This document shows, in pieces, positions 7,678 to 16,805 of a stretch of DNA of 64,000 bases (the first letter of the stretch is position 1; every line of letters starts with the position of its first letter). The notes under the pieces were generated by a model that saw only the letters and a program-made list of their open reading frames with translations, ran no database searches and was not told the DNA's origin. Position numbers and translations under genes: made by a program. The DNA is from Terriglobia bacterium (lineage in GTDB: Bacteria > Acidobacteriota > Terriglobia > Bryobacterales > Bryobacteraceae). Location of the stretch: positions 1 to 64,000 of the forward strand of contig JAIQFN010000022.1 of NCBI GenBank assembly GCA_020073265.1. Reading direction: 5' to 3'.

Positions 7678-9423
7678 ATGCCAAGCTTCAAACACAGCGC
7701 CGCGCCCTATATCTCAGTGGTGGTCGGCGCGCGCAACGACGATCACGGCGGCAACATGCTCCGGCGCATGCAGGCTTTCGTCAACTCCTGGATCGCCCAA
7801 TCCAAACGATTCGGCCTCGAATCCGAGATCGTCATTGTAGAGTGGAACCCGCCGGAGCAGCGGCCCCGGCTGATGGACGCTCTGAAGTGGCCGGCCGATT
7901 CAGCGCCGTGCGAAGTTCGCTTCGTGGAGGTCGCCCCGGAAGTTCATCGCCGCTTTGACAACTCCGATACGATCCCGCTGCACCAGATGATCGCGAAGAA
8001 CGTAGGCATCCGGCGGGCCCGGGGCCAATTCGTGATCGCCATGAATCTTGACATCGTCTGCTCGGCCGAATTGATGCAGTTCCTGGCGGAACGGCGGCTG
8101 GAGCCGGGGAAAATATACCGGATCGACCGGCACGACGTCGCGAGCGAAATTCCCGCCCACTCGAGCGTGGACGAACTGCTGGCTTTCTGCAACAGCCACC
8201 TGCTGCAGGTCTTCACCGCCGAGGGTCTTTCCGGAATTGCTCCGGATGGTTTGCGGAATCTCGAGCCGCACGACGTCGCGGCGCCGGCCACCGGCCTCCG
8301 CCTGGGCGCGGGCTGGTACGAGCTCGAATCCTTTCAAGGCGAACACTATCGCTGGATCGCGCCCGAAGCGGACATCGTTTGTCAGAAGCCCGCGGGAACC
8401 TTCCGGCTGGCCATGGACATCGAGACCGGTCCCAGCGCCGGAGCAGATCCCGTTACCGTTGAAATCGCGGATACGGCGGGCCATCTGCTCGCGGCAGAGA
8501 GCGTGCAAGGACGCTGCAAGCTGCTGCTGTATGTTCCCGAGCATTCCGGCTCAGGAATGTTGCGGCTGCGCGGGAAAGGCGCCGGCATTCCGATTACCAG
8601 GGATGCGCGCATGCTAAATCTGCGCGTGTTCAGCTTGAGGTGGGAGCACGTTCCCGAAGCGTCCTGGCCCTATCCCCATCACGGAACCGACATCCGGCTG
8701 AGTCTCTCGGAATCCAGGCAGGTGAAGATCGCCGTGAGCCAGGGATCGTCGCCGAAGCTCGAGAGCATGGAAGTCCGGCTCGGGGATTCCGCGCCGGTTG
8801 TTATGTCCGCGCTTCCGCATCGCAACGAAGTGGAGCTTGGGCCGGCGACGTCGGCGATGGAAATCAAGTTGACCTTTGGAGCCGGCGCCGACCCGGAGGC
8901 CAGCGCCGACGACGCCGGCCAGCCCGCGAGCTGGTTCCTGGAGGCGATCCGCACCGGGCAGTCGACCGACTGGAGCGCTACCTGCGTGGCCACCAGCCCG
9001 TTCGCCAGCTTCATGCGCCACCCCGCCTACCTGCACACCATCGCGGCCGGCGATTTCACCATGCTCTCCCGCGACGACTGGTTCCATCTGCGCGGCTACC
9101 CCGAGTTCACCACCTGGCCGATGCACATCGATGCGCTGTTTTGTTACGCGGCCTATCACGGCGGCCTGCGAGAAGTGGTGCTGCGCGAGCCAATGCGCAT
9201 CTTTCACATCCAGCATCTTTCCGGCGCCGGTTGGACCCCGGAAGGCGAGCAGGCACGGAACGCGCGCGTTCGATCCAAGGGCGTGTCCCAGATGCCATTT
9301 TCCGAACTGGTGCAATGGATCGACGTAATGCGCCGGTTCAACGCGCCCTTCATCTTCCGCGGCGAGAGTTGGGGACTCGGGGACGTGACGCTGCCGGAAA
9401 CAAGCGTGGCCGCGCGGCGTTGA
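7678..9423 (+). CDS. Glycosyltransferase paralogue with one recognisable inserted module
   Basis: A 581-residue paralogue of the preceding gene, beginning 10 nt after its stop; ATG 7678 is chosen because homology starts at once (YISVVVGARNDDHGGN) and an AGGG lies 8 nt upstream. The N-terminal half contains KNVGIRRARGQFVIAMNLDI. One module with GWYELESFQGEHYRW and an E-T-G-P-S variant of the V-E-P-G-P motif begins near residue 212; a second beta-rich stretch (about 330-425) is more divergent. The C-terminal catalytic half resumes near 458 with GDFTMLSRDDWFHLRGYPEF. The tandem pair likely arose by duplication, followed by gain or loss of a module, and should act on related surface glycans. Confidence 0.75.
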   Translation: MPSFKHSAAPYISVVVGARNDDHGGNMLRRMQAFVNSWIAQSKRFGLESEIVIVEWNPPEQRPRLMDALKWPADSAPCEVRFVEVAPEVHRRFDNSDTIPLHQMIAKNVGIRRARGQFVIAMNLDIVCSAELMQFLAERRLEPGKIYRIDRHDVASEIPAHSSVDELLAFCNSHLLQVFTAEGLSGIAPDGLRNLEPHDVAAPATGLRLGAGWYELESFQGEHYRWIAPEADIVCQKPAGTFRLAMDIETGPSAGADPVTVEIADTAGHLLAAESVQGRCKLLLYVPEHSGSGMLRLRGKGAGIPITRDARMLNLRVFSLRWEHVPEASWPYPHHGTDIRLSLSESRQVKIAVSQGSSPKLESMEVRLGDSAPVVMSALPHRNEVELGPATSAMEIKLTFGAGADPEASADDAGQPASWFLEAIRTGQSTDWSATCVATSPFASFMRHPAYLHTIAAGDFTMLSRDDWFHLRGYPEFTTWPMHIDALFCYAAYHGGLREVVLREPMRIFHIQHLSGAGWTPEGEQARNARVRSKGVSQMPFSELVQWIDVMRRFNAPFIFRGESWGLGDVTLPETSVAARR

Positions 9424-9503
9424 ATACCTTGATCCCAGTTTGAATCCGGACCGCGCCGGGTCTCTCTTGAGAATTCTGGCGCTCTACCCACACGTTGTTG
9501 TTA

Positions 9504-12500
9504 ATGGCGTGTCTCTCGGCTCGGCGCATAGCTCAACTGTGTTTGCCCGCAAACGGAGCGCTGTTGGCGCTAGTCGTTCTCGGCTCCGCTGGGCGATGTG
9601 ATCCGTTGGTGCTCGGACAGCACGGGCTTCCGACCTCACCGGGTTTCGAAGAGAATCGTGGCCCTTCGGGAGGCGCTCGTTACACCTGGCGGAGCTCTAA
9701 GGTCGTAGCTGGGATGTTTAGGGGCGGGGCCGTCTCCCTTGTATTTTCCGATCGAACCGAAGTGCACGTTACCTTCGCCGGCGGGAACACGGCCTCAGAG
9801 CCACACGGGGAAGGGCTGTCGGAGCGCAAGAGTCTCTACTACCTCGGCCCTGCCAGCGGTTGGCGAGCAAACCTGCATTTCGAGCGAGTCCGATACGCCG
9901 AAGTATATCCTGGCATCGATGTTGTCTTCGTCACGAGTGCCGGACAACTAGAATACAACTTCGAGCTGGCCCCGCATGCCGATCCCGCGGCAATCCGGGT
10001 CTTGTATGACGGCGCGGCGGTCAGCGCCGGACGAAATGGAGACCTGATGATTCGTGCCGCGGCCGCGCGGGTCATCCAGAGGCGACCGCGAGCCTTCCAA
10101 AACGAAAGAGGACGTGCACGCACGGTGGCTTGCGATTACCGCCTGCGCAACGGGCACGACGTGACACTGCGCGTGGGCGATTACAATCCCAAGGCGCGAC
10201 TGGTGATCGATCCGGTCCTCCTTTTCAGCACTTATGCCGGGGGATCGTCGTTCGACGCAATCTATGGGATGGCGTCCGATCCGTCCGGCAATCTGTACGT
10301 AACCGGCGAGACCGCCTCCGTTAGCCTGTGGAGTGCGGCGCCACCCGCCCGTACAAGCCGCGATGCGTTTGTGGCTAAGTTGAACAGCGCCGCGACCCAG
10401 GTTTTGTTTACGGTCTACCTGGGCGGCAGCGGGGACGATTCCGGTAAGGGAATCGCCGTCGACGGTTCCGGAAACGTCTTCGTGACTGGAGTCACCGGCT
10501 CTCCCAATTTTCCGGCCACCAATGGGGCATTATCGGTTCATACGGCGGGCGCGGAAGACGCGTTCGTCGCAAAACTCGATTCCGCCGGGAATTTGCTGTA
10601 TTCCACCTACTTGGGCGGCGTAAAGCCAGACTACGGGCTGGCAATCGCGGTGGATTCTTCGGGATCAGCTTACGTTGCCGGGCAAACCGAATCCACGTCG
10701 TTCCCCATTACGACCGGCGCTTTTCAAACCAGCAACCACGGTGGTGTCTCGGACTGCTTTGTTTCCAAGCTGAACTCGGCCGGTACCGCGCTCGTCTATT
10801 CGACCCTGCTGGGTGGGGCGGCATTGGATTTGTGCTCTGGAATCGCGGTGGACGCCGGCGGCAGCGCCTACGTCGCCGGCACTACATATTCGACGGACTT
10901 TCCGACGCTGTCGCCGATGCAGAGCAGCCTTCGAGGAACCGCCAACGCATTCGTCGCGAAAATCAATGCCTCGGGTTCCGCTCTGGTGTACTCGACCTTC
11001 CTGGGAGGGTCGAACGCGGATGAGGCCAATGCCATCACAGTGGATTCATCCGGGGCGGCATACGTCGCGGGAACCACGTCGTCGACGGATTTTCCGGTTA
11101 CAGCGAGTGCCGCGCAGGGTAGCTTGAAAGGCATATACAACGCGTTCGTGTCCAAATTGTCGGCTAATGGAAGTACGTTGAGTTACTCGACGCTGATCGG
11201 AGGATCAAAATCGGATACGGCGACCTCGATTGCCGTAGACCAGTCTGGAAGAGCCATCCTGGGCGGGTATACTACTTCACCGGACTTCCCGTCAGCCGGC
11301 ACGTTGCAATCAGCGTTTCAAGGCGCTTACGACGCGTTCGCGAGCGTGCTTGACTCGAACGGCGCGAGCCAGGTGTTCAACAGCTCTTTCGGAGGCTCGG
11401 GAGATGATCGTGGCTATGCGGTCGTTGCCGCCTCTGGGAACAAGTTGTATTTGGCAGGCATGACGGCCTCCGCGAATTTTCCAACGGCGGCCGCGATGCA
11501 GCCCGGATTGGCCGCAGCGTCCGACGCCTTCATCCTTGAGGCGGATTATGGGGCGAACATTACTACACCTGCCGCCATGTCCAGCCCTACTCCGGGCTCG
11601 ACCTTGTCCGGCGCCTCGGCCACTTTCCAATGGACCGCGGGCTCCGGGGTCTCGCAGTACTGGCTGTACGTCAGCAAGAAGGCCCCCGGCCGCAACGATG
11701 TCTTCGATTCCGGCGGCATCAATCTGCTCTCCGAGACCGTCAACACGCTGCCTACCGACGGCAGCACCCTGTACGTCACGCTCTACTCGCTGATCGGTTC
11801 GAAGTGGCTGTTCAACGTCTACACCTACAATGCCGCCGTCCCGGTTTCTACGGCCCCGGCTATCATGTCCAGCCCCGCTCCCGGCTCCACCCTTCCCGGC
11901 GTGTCCGTCACGTTCCAGTGGACCACCGGCTCCGGAGTCTCCCAATACTGGCTGTACATCAGCAAGAAAGCCCCTGGCACAAACGACATCTTCGATTCCG
12001 GCGGCATCAATCTGCTCTCCGAGACCGTCAACAACCTGCCTACCGATGGCAGCACTCTGTACGTCACTCTCTACTCGCTGATCGGCTCTACGTGGACACT
12101 CAACAGCTATACCTACAAGGCTTTCACTAGCGTCGCGTCATCGCCCGCCGTGATGTCCAGTCCCGCTCCTGGTTCGACTCTCTCGGGCGCCTCGGCCACC
12201 TTCCAATGGACCGCCGGCTCGGGAGTCTCGCAATACTGGCTGTACGTCAGCAAGGTCAGCGCCGGCCGCAACGACGTCTTCGATTCCGGGGGCATCAATC
12301 TGCTCTCCGAGACCGTCAACAACCTGCCCACCGACGGCAGCACCCTGTACGTCACGCTCTATTCGCTGATCGGTTCTACGTGGACATTCAACAGCTATAC
12401 CTACAAAGCTTTCACTAGCGTTGCTTCCTCGCCGGCCGTGATGTCCAGCCCGACTCCCGGCTCCACTCTCTCCGGCGCTTCCGCCACGTTCCAGTGGACC

Positions 12501-12992
12501 GCCGGCTCCGGAGTCTCCCAATACTGGCTCTACATCAGCAAGAAGACCGCCGGCAGCAACGACGTCTTCGATTCCGGCGGCATCAACCTGCTTTCCCAAA
12601 CCGTCAACAACCTGCCCACCGATGGCAGCACCTTGTACGTCACGCTCTACTCGCTGATCGGCTCTGCGTGGACATTCAACAGCTACACTTACAAAGCTTT
12701 CACCAGCGTTGCTTCCTCGCCGGCCGTGATGTCCAGTCCCGCTCCCGGCTCCACGCTGCCCGGCGCTTCCGCTACCTTCCAGTGGACCGCCGGCTCCGGC
12801 GTCTCGCAATACTGGCTGTATGTCAGCAAGATCAGCGCCGGCCGCAACGACGTCTTCGATTCCGGCGGCATCAACTTGCTCTCGAAGACCGTCAACAACC
12901 TGCCCACCGATGGCAGCACCCTGTACGTCACGCTCTATTCGCTGATCGGTTCCAACTGGCTGTTCAACGTCTATACTTATCAGGCGTTCTGA
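9504..12992 (+). CDS. Secreted SBBP-repeat propeller protein with five C-terminal 96-aa repeats
   Basis: About 1162 residues. A signal-like hydrophobic N-terminus is followed by the N-terminal domain common in SBBP proteins (PTSPGFEENRGP, then YPGIDVVF, then ARLVIDPVL). From about residue 240 to 690 there are about nine SBBP propeller blades (pattern STYLGG...D.....AVD..G..YV.G.T.S..FP). The C-terminus is five nearly identical 96-residue Fn3/Ig-like repeats at exact 288-bp spacing from 11577, each with GSGVSQYWLY and LPTDGSTLYVTLYSLIGS. This is an extracellular, probably adhesive or glycan-binding protein. ATG 9504 is used; a TTG 9 nt upstream is possible. The following gene carries the same repeat. 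Confidence 0.82.
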   Translation: MACLSARRIAQLCLPANGALLALVVLGSAGRCDPLVLGQHGLPTSPGFEENRGPSGGARYTWRSSKVVAGMFRGGAVSLVFSDRTEVHVTFAGGNTASEPHGEGLSERKSLYYLGPASGWRANLHFERVRYAEVYPGIDVVFVTSAGQLEYNFELAPHADPAAIRVLYDGAAVSAGRNGDLMIRAAAARVIQRRPRAFQNERGRARTVACDYRLRNGHDVTLRVGDYNPKARLVIDPVLLFSTYAGGSSFDAIYGMASDPSGNLYVTGETASVSLWSAAPPARTSRDAFVAKLNSAATQVLFTVYLGGSGDDSGKGIAVDGSGNVFVTGVTGSPNFPATNGALSVHTAGAEDAFVAKLDSAGNLLYSTYLGGVKPDYGLAIAVDSSGSAYVAGQTESTSFPITTGAFQTSNHGGVSDCFVSKLNSAGTALVYSTLLGGAALDLCSGIAVDAGGSAYVAGTTYSTDFPTLSPMQSSLRGTANAFVAKINASGSALVYSTFLGGSNADEANAITVDSSGAAYVAGTTSSTDFPVTASAAQGSLKGIYNAFVSKLSANGSTLSYSTLIGGSKSDTATSIAVDQSGRAILGGYTTSPDFPSAGTLQSAFQGAYDAFASVLDSNGASQVFNSSFGGSGDDRGYAVVAASGNKLYLAGMTASANFPTAAAMQPGLAAASDAFILEADYGANITTPAAMSSPTPGSTLSGASATFQWTAGSGVSQYWLYVSKKAPGRNDVFDSGGINLLSETVNTLPTDGSTLYVTLYSLIGSKWLFNVYTYNAAVPVSTAPAIMSSPAPGSTLPGVSVTFQWTTGSGVSQYWLYISKKAPGTNDIFDSGGINLLSETVNNLPTDGSTLYVTLYSLIGSTWTLNSYTYKAFTSVASSPAVMSSPAPGSTLSGASATFQWTAGSGVSQYWLYVSKVSAGRNDVFDSGGINLLSETVNNLPTDGSTLYVTLYSLIGSTWTFNSYTYKAFTSVASSPAVMSSPTPGSTLSGASATFQWTAGSGVSQYWLYISKKTAGSNDVFDSGGINLLSQTVNNLPTDGSTLYVTLYSLIGSAWTFNSYTYKAFTSVASSPAVMSSPAPGSTLPGASATFQWTAGSGVSQYWLYVSKISAGRNDVFDSGGINLLSKTVNNLPTDGSTLYVTLYSLIGSNWLFNVYTYQAF
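11577..12992 (+). repeat. Five tandem 288-bp coding repeats
   Basis: Units begin at 11577, 11865, 12153, 12441 and 12729, each exactly 288 bp apart, the last cut by the stop codon. Differences between units are mostly synonymous, with the variable block centred on the SKKAPG/SKVSAG segment. The same unit recurs three times in the next gene. Confidence 0.95.
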
Positions 12993-13020
12993 CCTTCCTG
13001 GTGTAGACTTGGCAGTAGCG

Positions 13021-13040
13021 GTTCCGAGGAAAATCGGAAC
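13021..13040 (+). terminator. Weak hairpin downstream of the SBBP gene
   Basis: A perfect 7-bp stem (GTTCCGA/TCGGAAC) with a 6-nt loop lies 28 bp after the stop codon and is followed by a T-rich stretch (TTAGGTTTCTTTTA). The U-tract is interrupted, so termination is only a possibility. The rest of the 268-bp gap shows nothing further. Confidence 0.35.
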
Positions 13041-13260
13041 TTAGGTTTCTTTTATCAGGAACTATTTCCAGGCACAATTGACGGCTAAGAGTCTTTCCAG
13101 CTGGCGGAACCCAAACTATTGATTGCACATATACATCCGGAGCACGAGGGGTTGTACCGAACACCTTATTTGTGAATGCAGCATTTTGCCGCCTGATTGT
13201 GAAATCCCTCCGCGATGCCAGATGATAGACCAGTCATCTTCCCCGAAGGAGCTGTTGTTC

Positions 13261-15705
13261 ATGGTCGCTCATATTTCGCGATGGGTATGCCTGGTGGCGT
13301 GCTATGGCGGACTTGGGTTGGGACTCTTGTTCGGCCAGGCTTCAGTACTCACCTGGCACAACGACAACGCGCGCACCGGCCAGAACTTGCAAGAGACTAT
13401 CCTCACGCCGGCAAATGTAAAGGTGTCCACTTTCGGCAGGCTGTTCGTGATCGGCGTGGACGGCAAGGTGGACGCACAGCCCCTGTATGTGCCGTCCGTG
13501 ACGATACCCGGCCAAGGCGTCCACAACGTCCTCTACGTAGAGACCGAGCACGATAGCGCTTACGCTTTCGACGCCGATAACGGAGCGCTCTTGAAACATG
13601 TTTCCCTCCTGCCGAACGGCGAGACGCCATCGGATTCGCGAGGCTGCGGTCAGGTCTCACCCGAGATGGGAATCACATCGACACCCGTCATCGACCCGCA
13701 GAGCGGCCCGCACGGCACCATTTATCTGGTGACCATGTCGAAGGATGGCTCCGGCAAGTATCACCACCGGCTGCATGCGCTGGACCTGACCACGCTGGCC
13801 GAGGAATTTTCGGGTCCGGCCGAGATCACAGCAACCTACCCGGGCACCGGCGATGAGAGCGCTGCTGGCACGCTCACGTTCAAGCCGGAGCAGCACAAGG
13901 AGCGCCCTGGTCTACTCCTGTCAAACGGCGTCGTGTACACCACTTGGGGGTCGCACTGTGATGCCCGTCCCTATACCGGCTGGGTCATGGGATACGCCGA
14001 GACGACGCTGCAGCAAGTCAGTGTTCGCAATCTGACGCCAAACGGCAACGAGGGCGGGATCTGGGCCGCGGGCGCGGGGCCGGCGGCCGACGCGAGCGGC
14101 AATCTGTATCTGCTCGCCGGGAATGGAACTTTCGATACCGCACTCACTCCGGGCGGATTTCCAACGATGGACAATTACGGAAACGCTTTTGTGAAGATGT
14201 CCCCGGGCGGAGCGACGCTGGCAGTGACAGATTACTTCACCATGTTCAACACGACCTCCGAGTCCGGCGCTGACGAGGACCTGGGGTCGGGCGGCCTCAT
14301 GCTGCTGCCGCCGCTGAACAACTCGCAGGGACAACCCGTGTCGCTGGCTGTTGGGGCCGGCAAAGACGCGAAAGCCTATATCGTCAACACCGGCAACATG
14401 GGCAAGTTCAACCCGGCGACGAACAATACCTATCAGACACTCACTCTAGGCGGCTCCGTCTATTCCAGCCCGGCCTGGTTCAACGGCAAACTGTACTACG
14501 GAGCTGTAAGTGATGCACTGAAAGCGTTCTCATTCTCCAACGGCGCGTTCTCTACAATTCCCGTATCCCAGTCTTCGCGTACTTTCCCTTATCCTGGAAC
14601 CACTCCGTCCATCTCCGCGAACGGCACGTCGAACGCGGTCGTATGGGCTGCGGAAAATTCGTCGCCCGCAGTGTTGCATGCCTATGACGCGAACAATCTC
14701 TCCAACGAACTGTACAACAGCAATCAGGCGCCCAGCGCGAGGGACAATTTCGGCGCGGGCAATAAGTACATTGTGCCGACCGTGGTGAACGGAAAGGTGT
14801 ATGTCGGAACCACCAACGGCATCGGCGTGTTCGGACTACTCCAGGAGAACGTTCCAGCCACCATGTCCAGCCCAACTCCTGGCTCCACACTCGCGGGCGC
14901 CTCGGCCACTTTCCAATGGACCGCCGGCTCCGGAGTCTCGCAATACTGGCTGTACATCAGCAAGAAAGCCGCCGGCAGCAATGATGTCTTCGATTCCGGA
15001 GGCATCAATCTGCTCTCCGAGACCGTCAACACCCTGCCCACCGATGGCAGCACCCTGTATGTCACCCTCTACTCGCTGATCGGTTCTACGTGGACTTTCA
15101 ACAGCTATACCTATAAGGCTTTCACTAGCGTCGCGTCATCGCCCGCCGTGATGTCCAGTCCCGCTCCTGGTTCGACTCTCTCGGGCGCCTCGGCCACCTT
15201 CCAATGGACCGCCGGCTCGGGGGTCTCGCAAAACTGGCTGTACATCAGCGAGAAAGCCGCCGGCAGCAATGATGTCTTCGATTCCGGAGGCATCAATCTG
15301 CTCTCCGAGACCGTCAACACCCTGCCCACCGATGGCAGCACCCTGTATGTCACCCTCTACTCGCTGATCGGTTCCAACTGGCTGTTCAACGTCTATACCT
15401 ACAAGGCCGCCACCAGCGTCGCGTCATCGCCGGCCGCGATGTCGAGTCCCGCCCCCGGCTCCACCCTTCCCGGCGCCTCCGCTACCTTCCAATGGACCAC
15501 CGGGTCCGGAGTCTCGCAATACTGGCTGTACATCAGCAAGGTCAGCGCCGGCAGCCACGACATCTTTGATTCCGGCGGCATCAATCTGCTTTCTCAGACC
15601 GTCAACAGCCTGCCCACCGATGGCAGCACTCTGTACGTCACCCTCTACTCGCTCATCGGTTCCAACTGGCAGTTCAGCGTCTATACTTATCAAGCATTCC
15701 ACTAG
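13261..15705 (+). CDS. Secreted PQQ-like propeller protein with three C-terminal 96-aa repeats
   Basis: An 814-residue exported protein. ATG 13261 is chosen because AAGGAG (13246-13251, 9-nt spacing) precedes it and a signal peptide follows (about residues 1-24). Residues ~25-545 form a quinoprotein/PQQ-like beta-propeller, starting LTWHNDNARTGQNL and containing NVLYVETEHDSAYAFD and GTIYLVTMSKDGSG; no PQQ ligands can be assigned confidently, so it may be structural. The C-terminal part is three copies of the 288-bp repeat also found in the upstream gene. Its TAG stop shares CTAG with the stop of the convergent methyltransferase. Confidence 0.8.
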   Translation: MVAHISRWVCLVACYGGLGLGLLFGQASVLTWHNDNARTGQNLQETILTPANVKVSTFGRLFVIGVDGKVDAQPLYVPSVTIPGQGVHNVLYVETEHDSAYAFDADNGALLKHVSLLPNGETPSDSRGCGQVSPEMGITSTPVIDPQSGPHGTIYLVTMSKDGSGKYHHRLHALDLTTLAEEFSGPAEITATYPGTGDESAAGTLTFKPEQHKERPGLLLSNGVVYTTWGSHCDARPYTGWVMGYAETTLQQVSVRNLTPNGNEGGIWAAGAGPAADASGNLYLLAGNGTFDTALTPGGFPTMDNYGNAFVKMSPGGATLAVTDYFTMFNTTSESGADEDLGSGGLMLLPPLNNSQGQPVSLAVGAGKDAKAYIVNTGNMGKFNPATNNTYQTLTLGGSVYSSPAWFNGKLYYGAVSDALKAFSFSNGAFSTIPVSQSSRTFPYPGTTPSISANGTSNAVVWAAENSSPAVLHAYDANNLSNELYNSNQAPSARDNFGAGNKYIVPTVVNGKVYVGTTNGIGVFGLLQENVPATMSSPTPGSTLAGASATFQWTAGSGVSQYWLYISKKAAGSNDVFDSGGINLLSETVNTLPTDGSTLYVTLYSLIGSTWTFNSYTYKAFTSVASSPAVMSSPAPGSTLSGASATFQWTAGSGVSQNWLYISEKAAGSNDVFDSGGINLLSETVNTLPTDGSTLYVTLYSLIGSNWLFNVYTYKAATSVASSPAAMSSPAPGSTLPGASATFQWTTGSGVSQYWLYISKVSAGSHDIFDSGGINLLSQTVNSLPTDGSTLYVTLYSLIGSNWQFSVYTYQAFH
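14863..15705 (+). repeat. Three tandem 288-bp coding repeats, same unit as upstream gene
   Basis: Units begin at 14863, 15151 and 15439 at exact 288-bp spacing. They are close to the units of the upstream gene at nucleotide level; for example, the junction between units at 12113-12185 and at 15113-15185 is nearly identical. This suggests recombination or gene conversion between the two genes. Confidence 0.95.
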
Positions 15706-16805
15706 CCCTCGCGCTGCGGAGGAGCGATTGACAGCGCGATCTTGACAATCCGTGCTTTCGAAACCGTGTTATCGAGTCGCCCGTTCCGGCACATCACACC
15801 GATATGCCCACGAGCGTCCGGGATGAATAACTCGACAGTCTGCAATTGACCCGGCGCTGCTTTGATCAGTCGTTCGCCGCTAATGCTTTCGCCACCTTCC
15901 GGAAGCAGACCAATGCCGACTTCCCCCGTTTCGACATAAAGTTGAACCTCGACACCGGCCATAACCGCGGTAGTTCCTTGAAGGCTAGCTTGCGAGGACG
16001 GCTGGAAGGGAATCAGCACCGCAAAAGACCATGCCAGCGGAGCGGTCGTTACATCTAGACCGTCATTGAACTCGGCTCGCGCCGGCTCCACGAAACCCAC
16101 TTTGTAGTTCCTAATGTCGAATGCATCGGCGACAGCTCGCAGGGCCGCTTTGCTCAGGTCCAAAACCACCTTGGCCGCATGGCTGCCGAACAAAGCCCGT
16201 GCCACCCTCTCCTGAATGTCCTGGATCTTTTCAACTTTGTCACTGTTTCGAAGGACCACCAATCGTCGGACGAGCCTGGAACGCACTTCATCGCTGACCG
16301 TCCCGGCATCCGGGTAACGAGAGAGATCTATCCGGATGTCGGCCGCAAGCTGGGGTTGAAGAATTGACAGCAATACGTGGAAGAGCTGAACTGAAGACTG
16401 CCAATTCACCGGATACTCTATGACCCCAATGTCAGCGTGACTCAACAAGAGAAGGAACTGGCAAACAGTACGCAGCCATTCCACCGGACTCTTATCGACC
16501 CTGTTTAAATCCATGCCGCAAAACACGCAGGCGAACGGCTTCTTGAGCCAGGACTCCATGTCAAATTCGTCCAAGTCGAGAGCCAGGTGCCTTATGCTGC
16601 AGGGGCGGCCTCCCCGCTCGGAAGCCTCGTAACTCTCTATCAGTGGATCAATCACGACGACTTCGTCGAATTCGTGTGTAAGAAAGTGCGTTAAGGGAGT
16701 CTTGTAACCGCCGATCTCCAGGATTCGTCGGGACCCACGCAAAAAGTGCGCCGCCAGTTCCTGCCTGACCTGCAAGACAGGATACTGAAGGTATTCCCAG
16801 CTCAT
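15702..16805 (-). CDS. Methyltransferase-like protein with C-terminal beta-module
   Basis: A 367-residue protein. The N-terminal half looks like a Rossmann SAM-binding domain (RILEIGGYKTPLTHFL as the glycine-containing motif I, followed by VVVIDP as motif II), though later motifs are weak, so activity is uncertain. The C-terminal ~115 residues (from about VTTAPLAWSFAVLIPF, through VETGEVGIGLLPEGG) match a beta-rich module also present twice in the GT-C protein at 17942-20830. The start is fixed by an ATGA overlap with the upstream methyltransferase gene stop (16802-16805). Probably an operon of two surface-glycan tailoring genes. Confidence 0.65.
   Translation of the reverse strand: MSWEYLQYPVLQVRQELAAHFLRGSRRILEIGGYKTPLTHFLTHEFDEVVVIDPLIESYEASERGGRPCSIRHLALDLDEFDMESWLKKPFACVFCGMDLNRVDKSPVEWLRTVCQFLLLLSHADIGVIEYPVNWQSSVQLFHVLLSILQPQLAADIRIDLSRYPDAGTVSDEVRSRLVRRLVVLRNSDKVEKIQDIQERVARALFGSHAAKVVLDLSKAALRAVADAFDIRNYKVGFVEPARAEFNDGLDVTTAPLAWSFAVLIPFQPSSQASLQGTTAVMAGVEVQLYVETGEVGIGLLPEGGESISGERLIKAAPGQLQTVELFIPDARGHIGVMCRNGRLDNTVSKARIVKIALSIAPPQREG

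Noticed and set aside
11577-12992. CRISPR-like array or satellite DNA
   Set aside because: The 288-bp units stay in one reading frame, have no spacers and encode an Ig/Fn3-like domain.
13123-13260. 46-residue N-terminal extension of the PQQ-like protein
   Set aside because: The internal ATG has a good ribosome site and is followed at once by a signal peptide; the extension has no such features.
13683-15705. Definite PQQ-dependent dehydrogenase activity for the second repeat protein
   Set aside because: The blades are PQQ-like, but no cofactor or calcium ligands can be assigned, so only a propeller is claimed.
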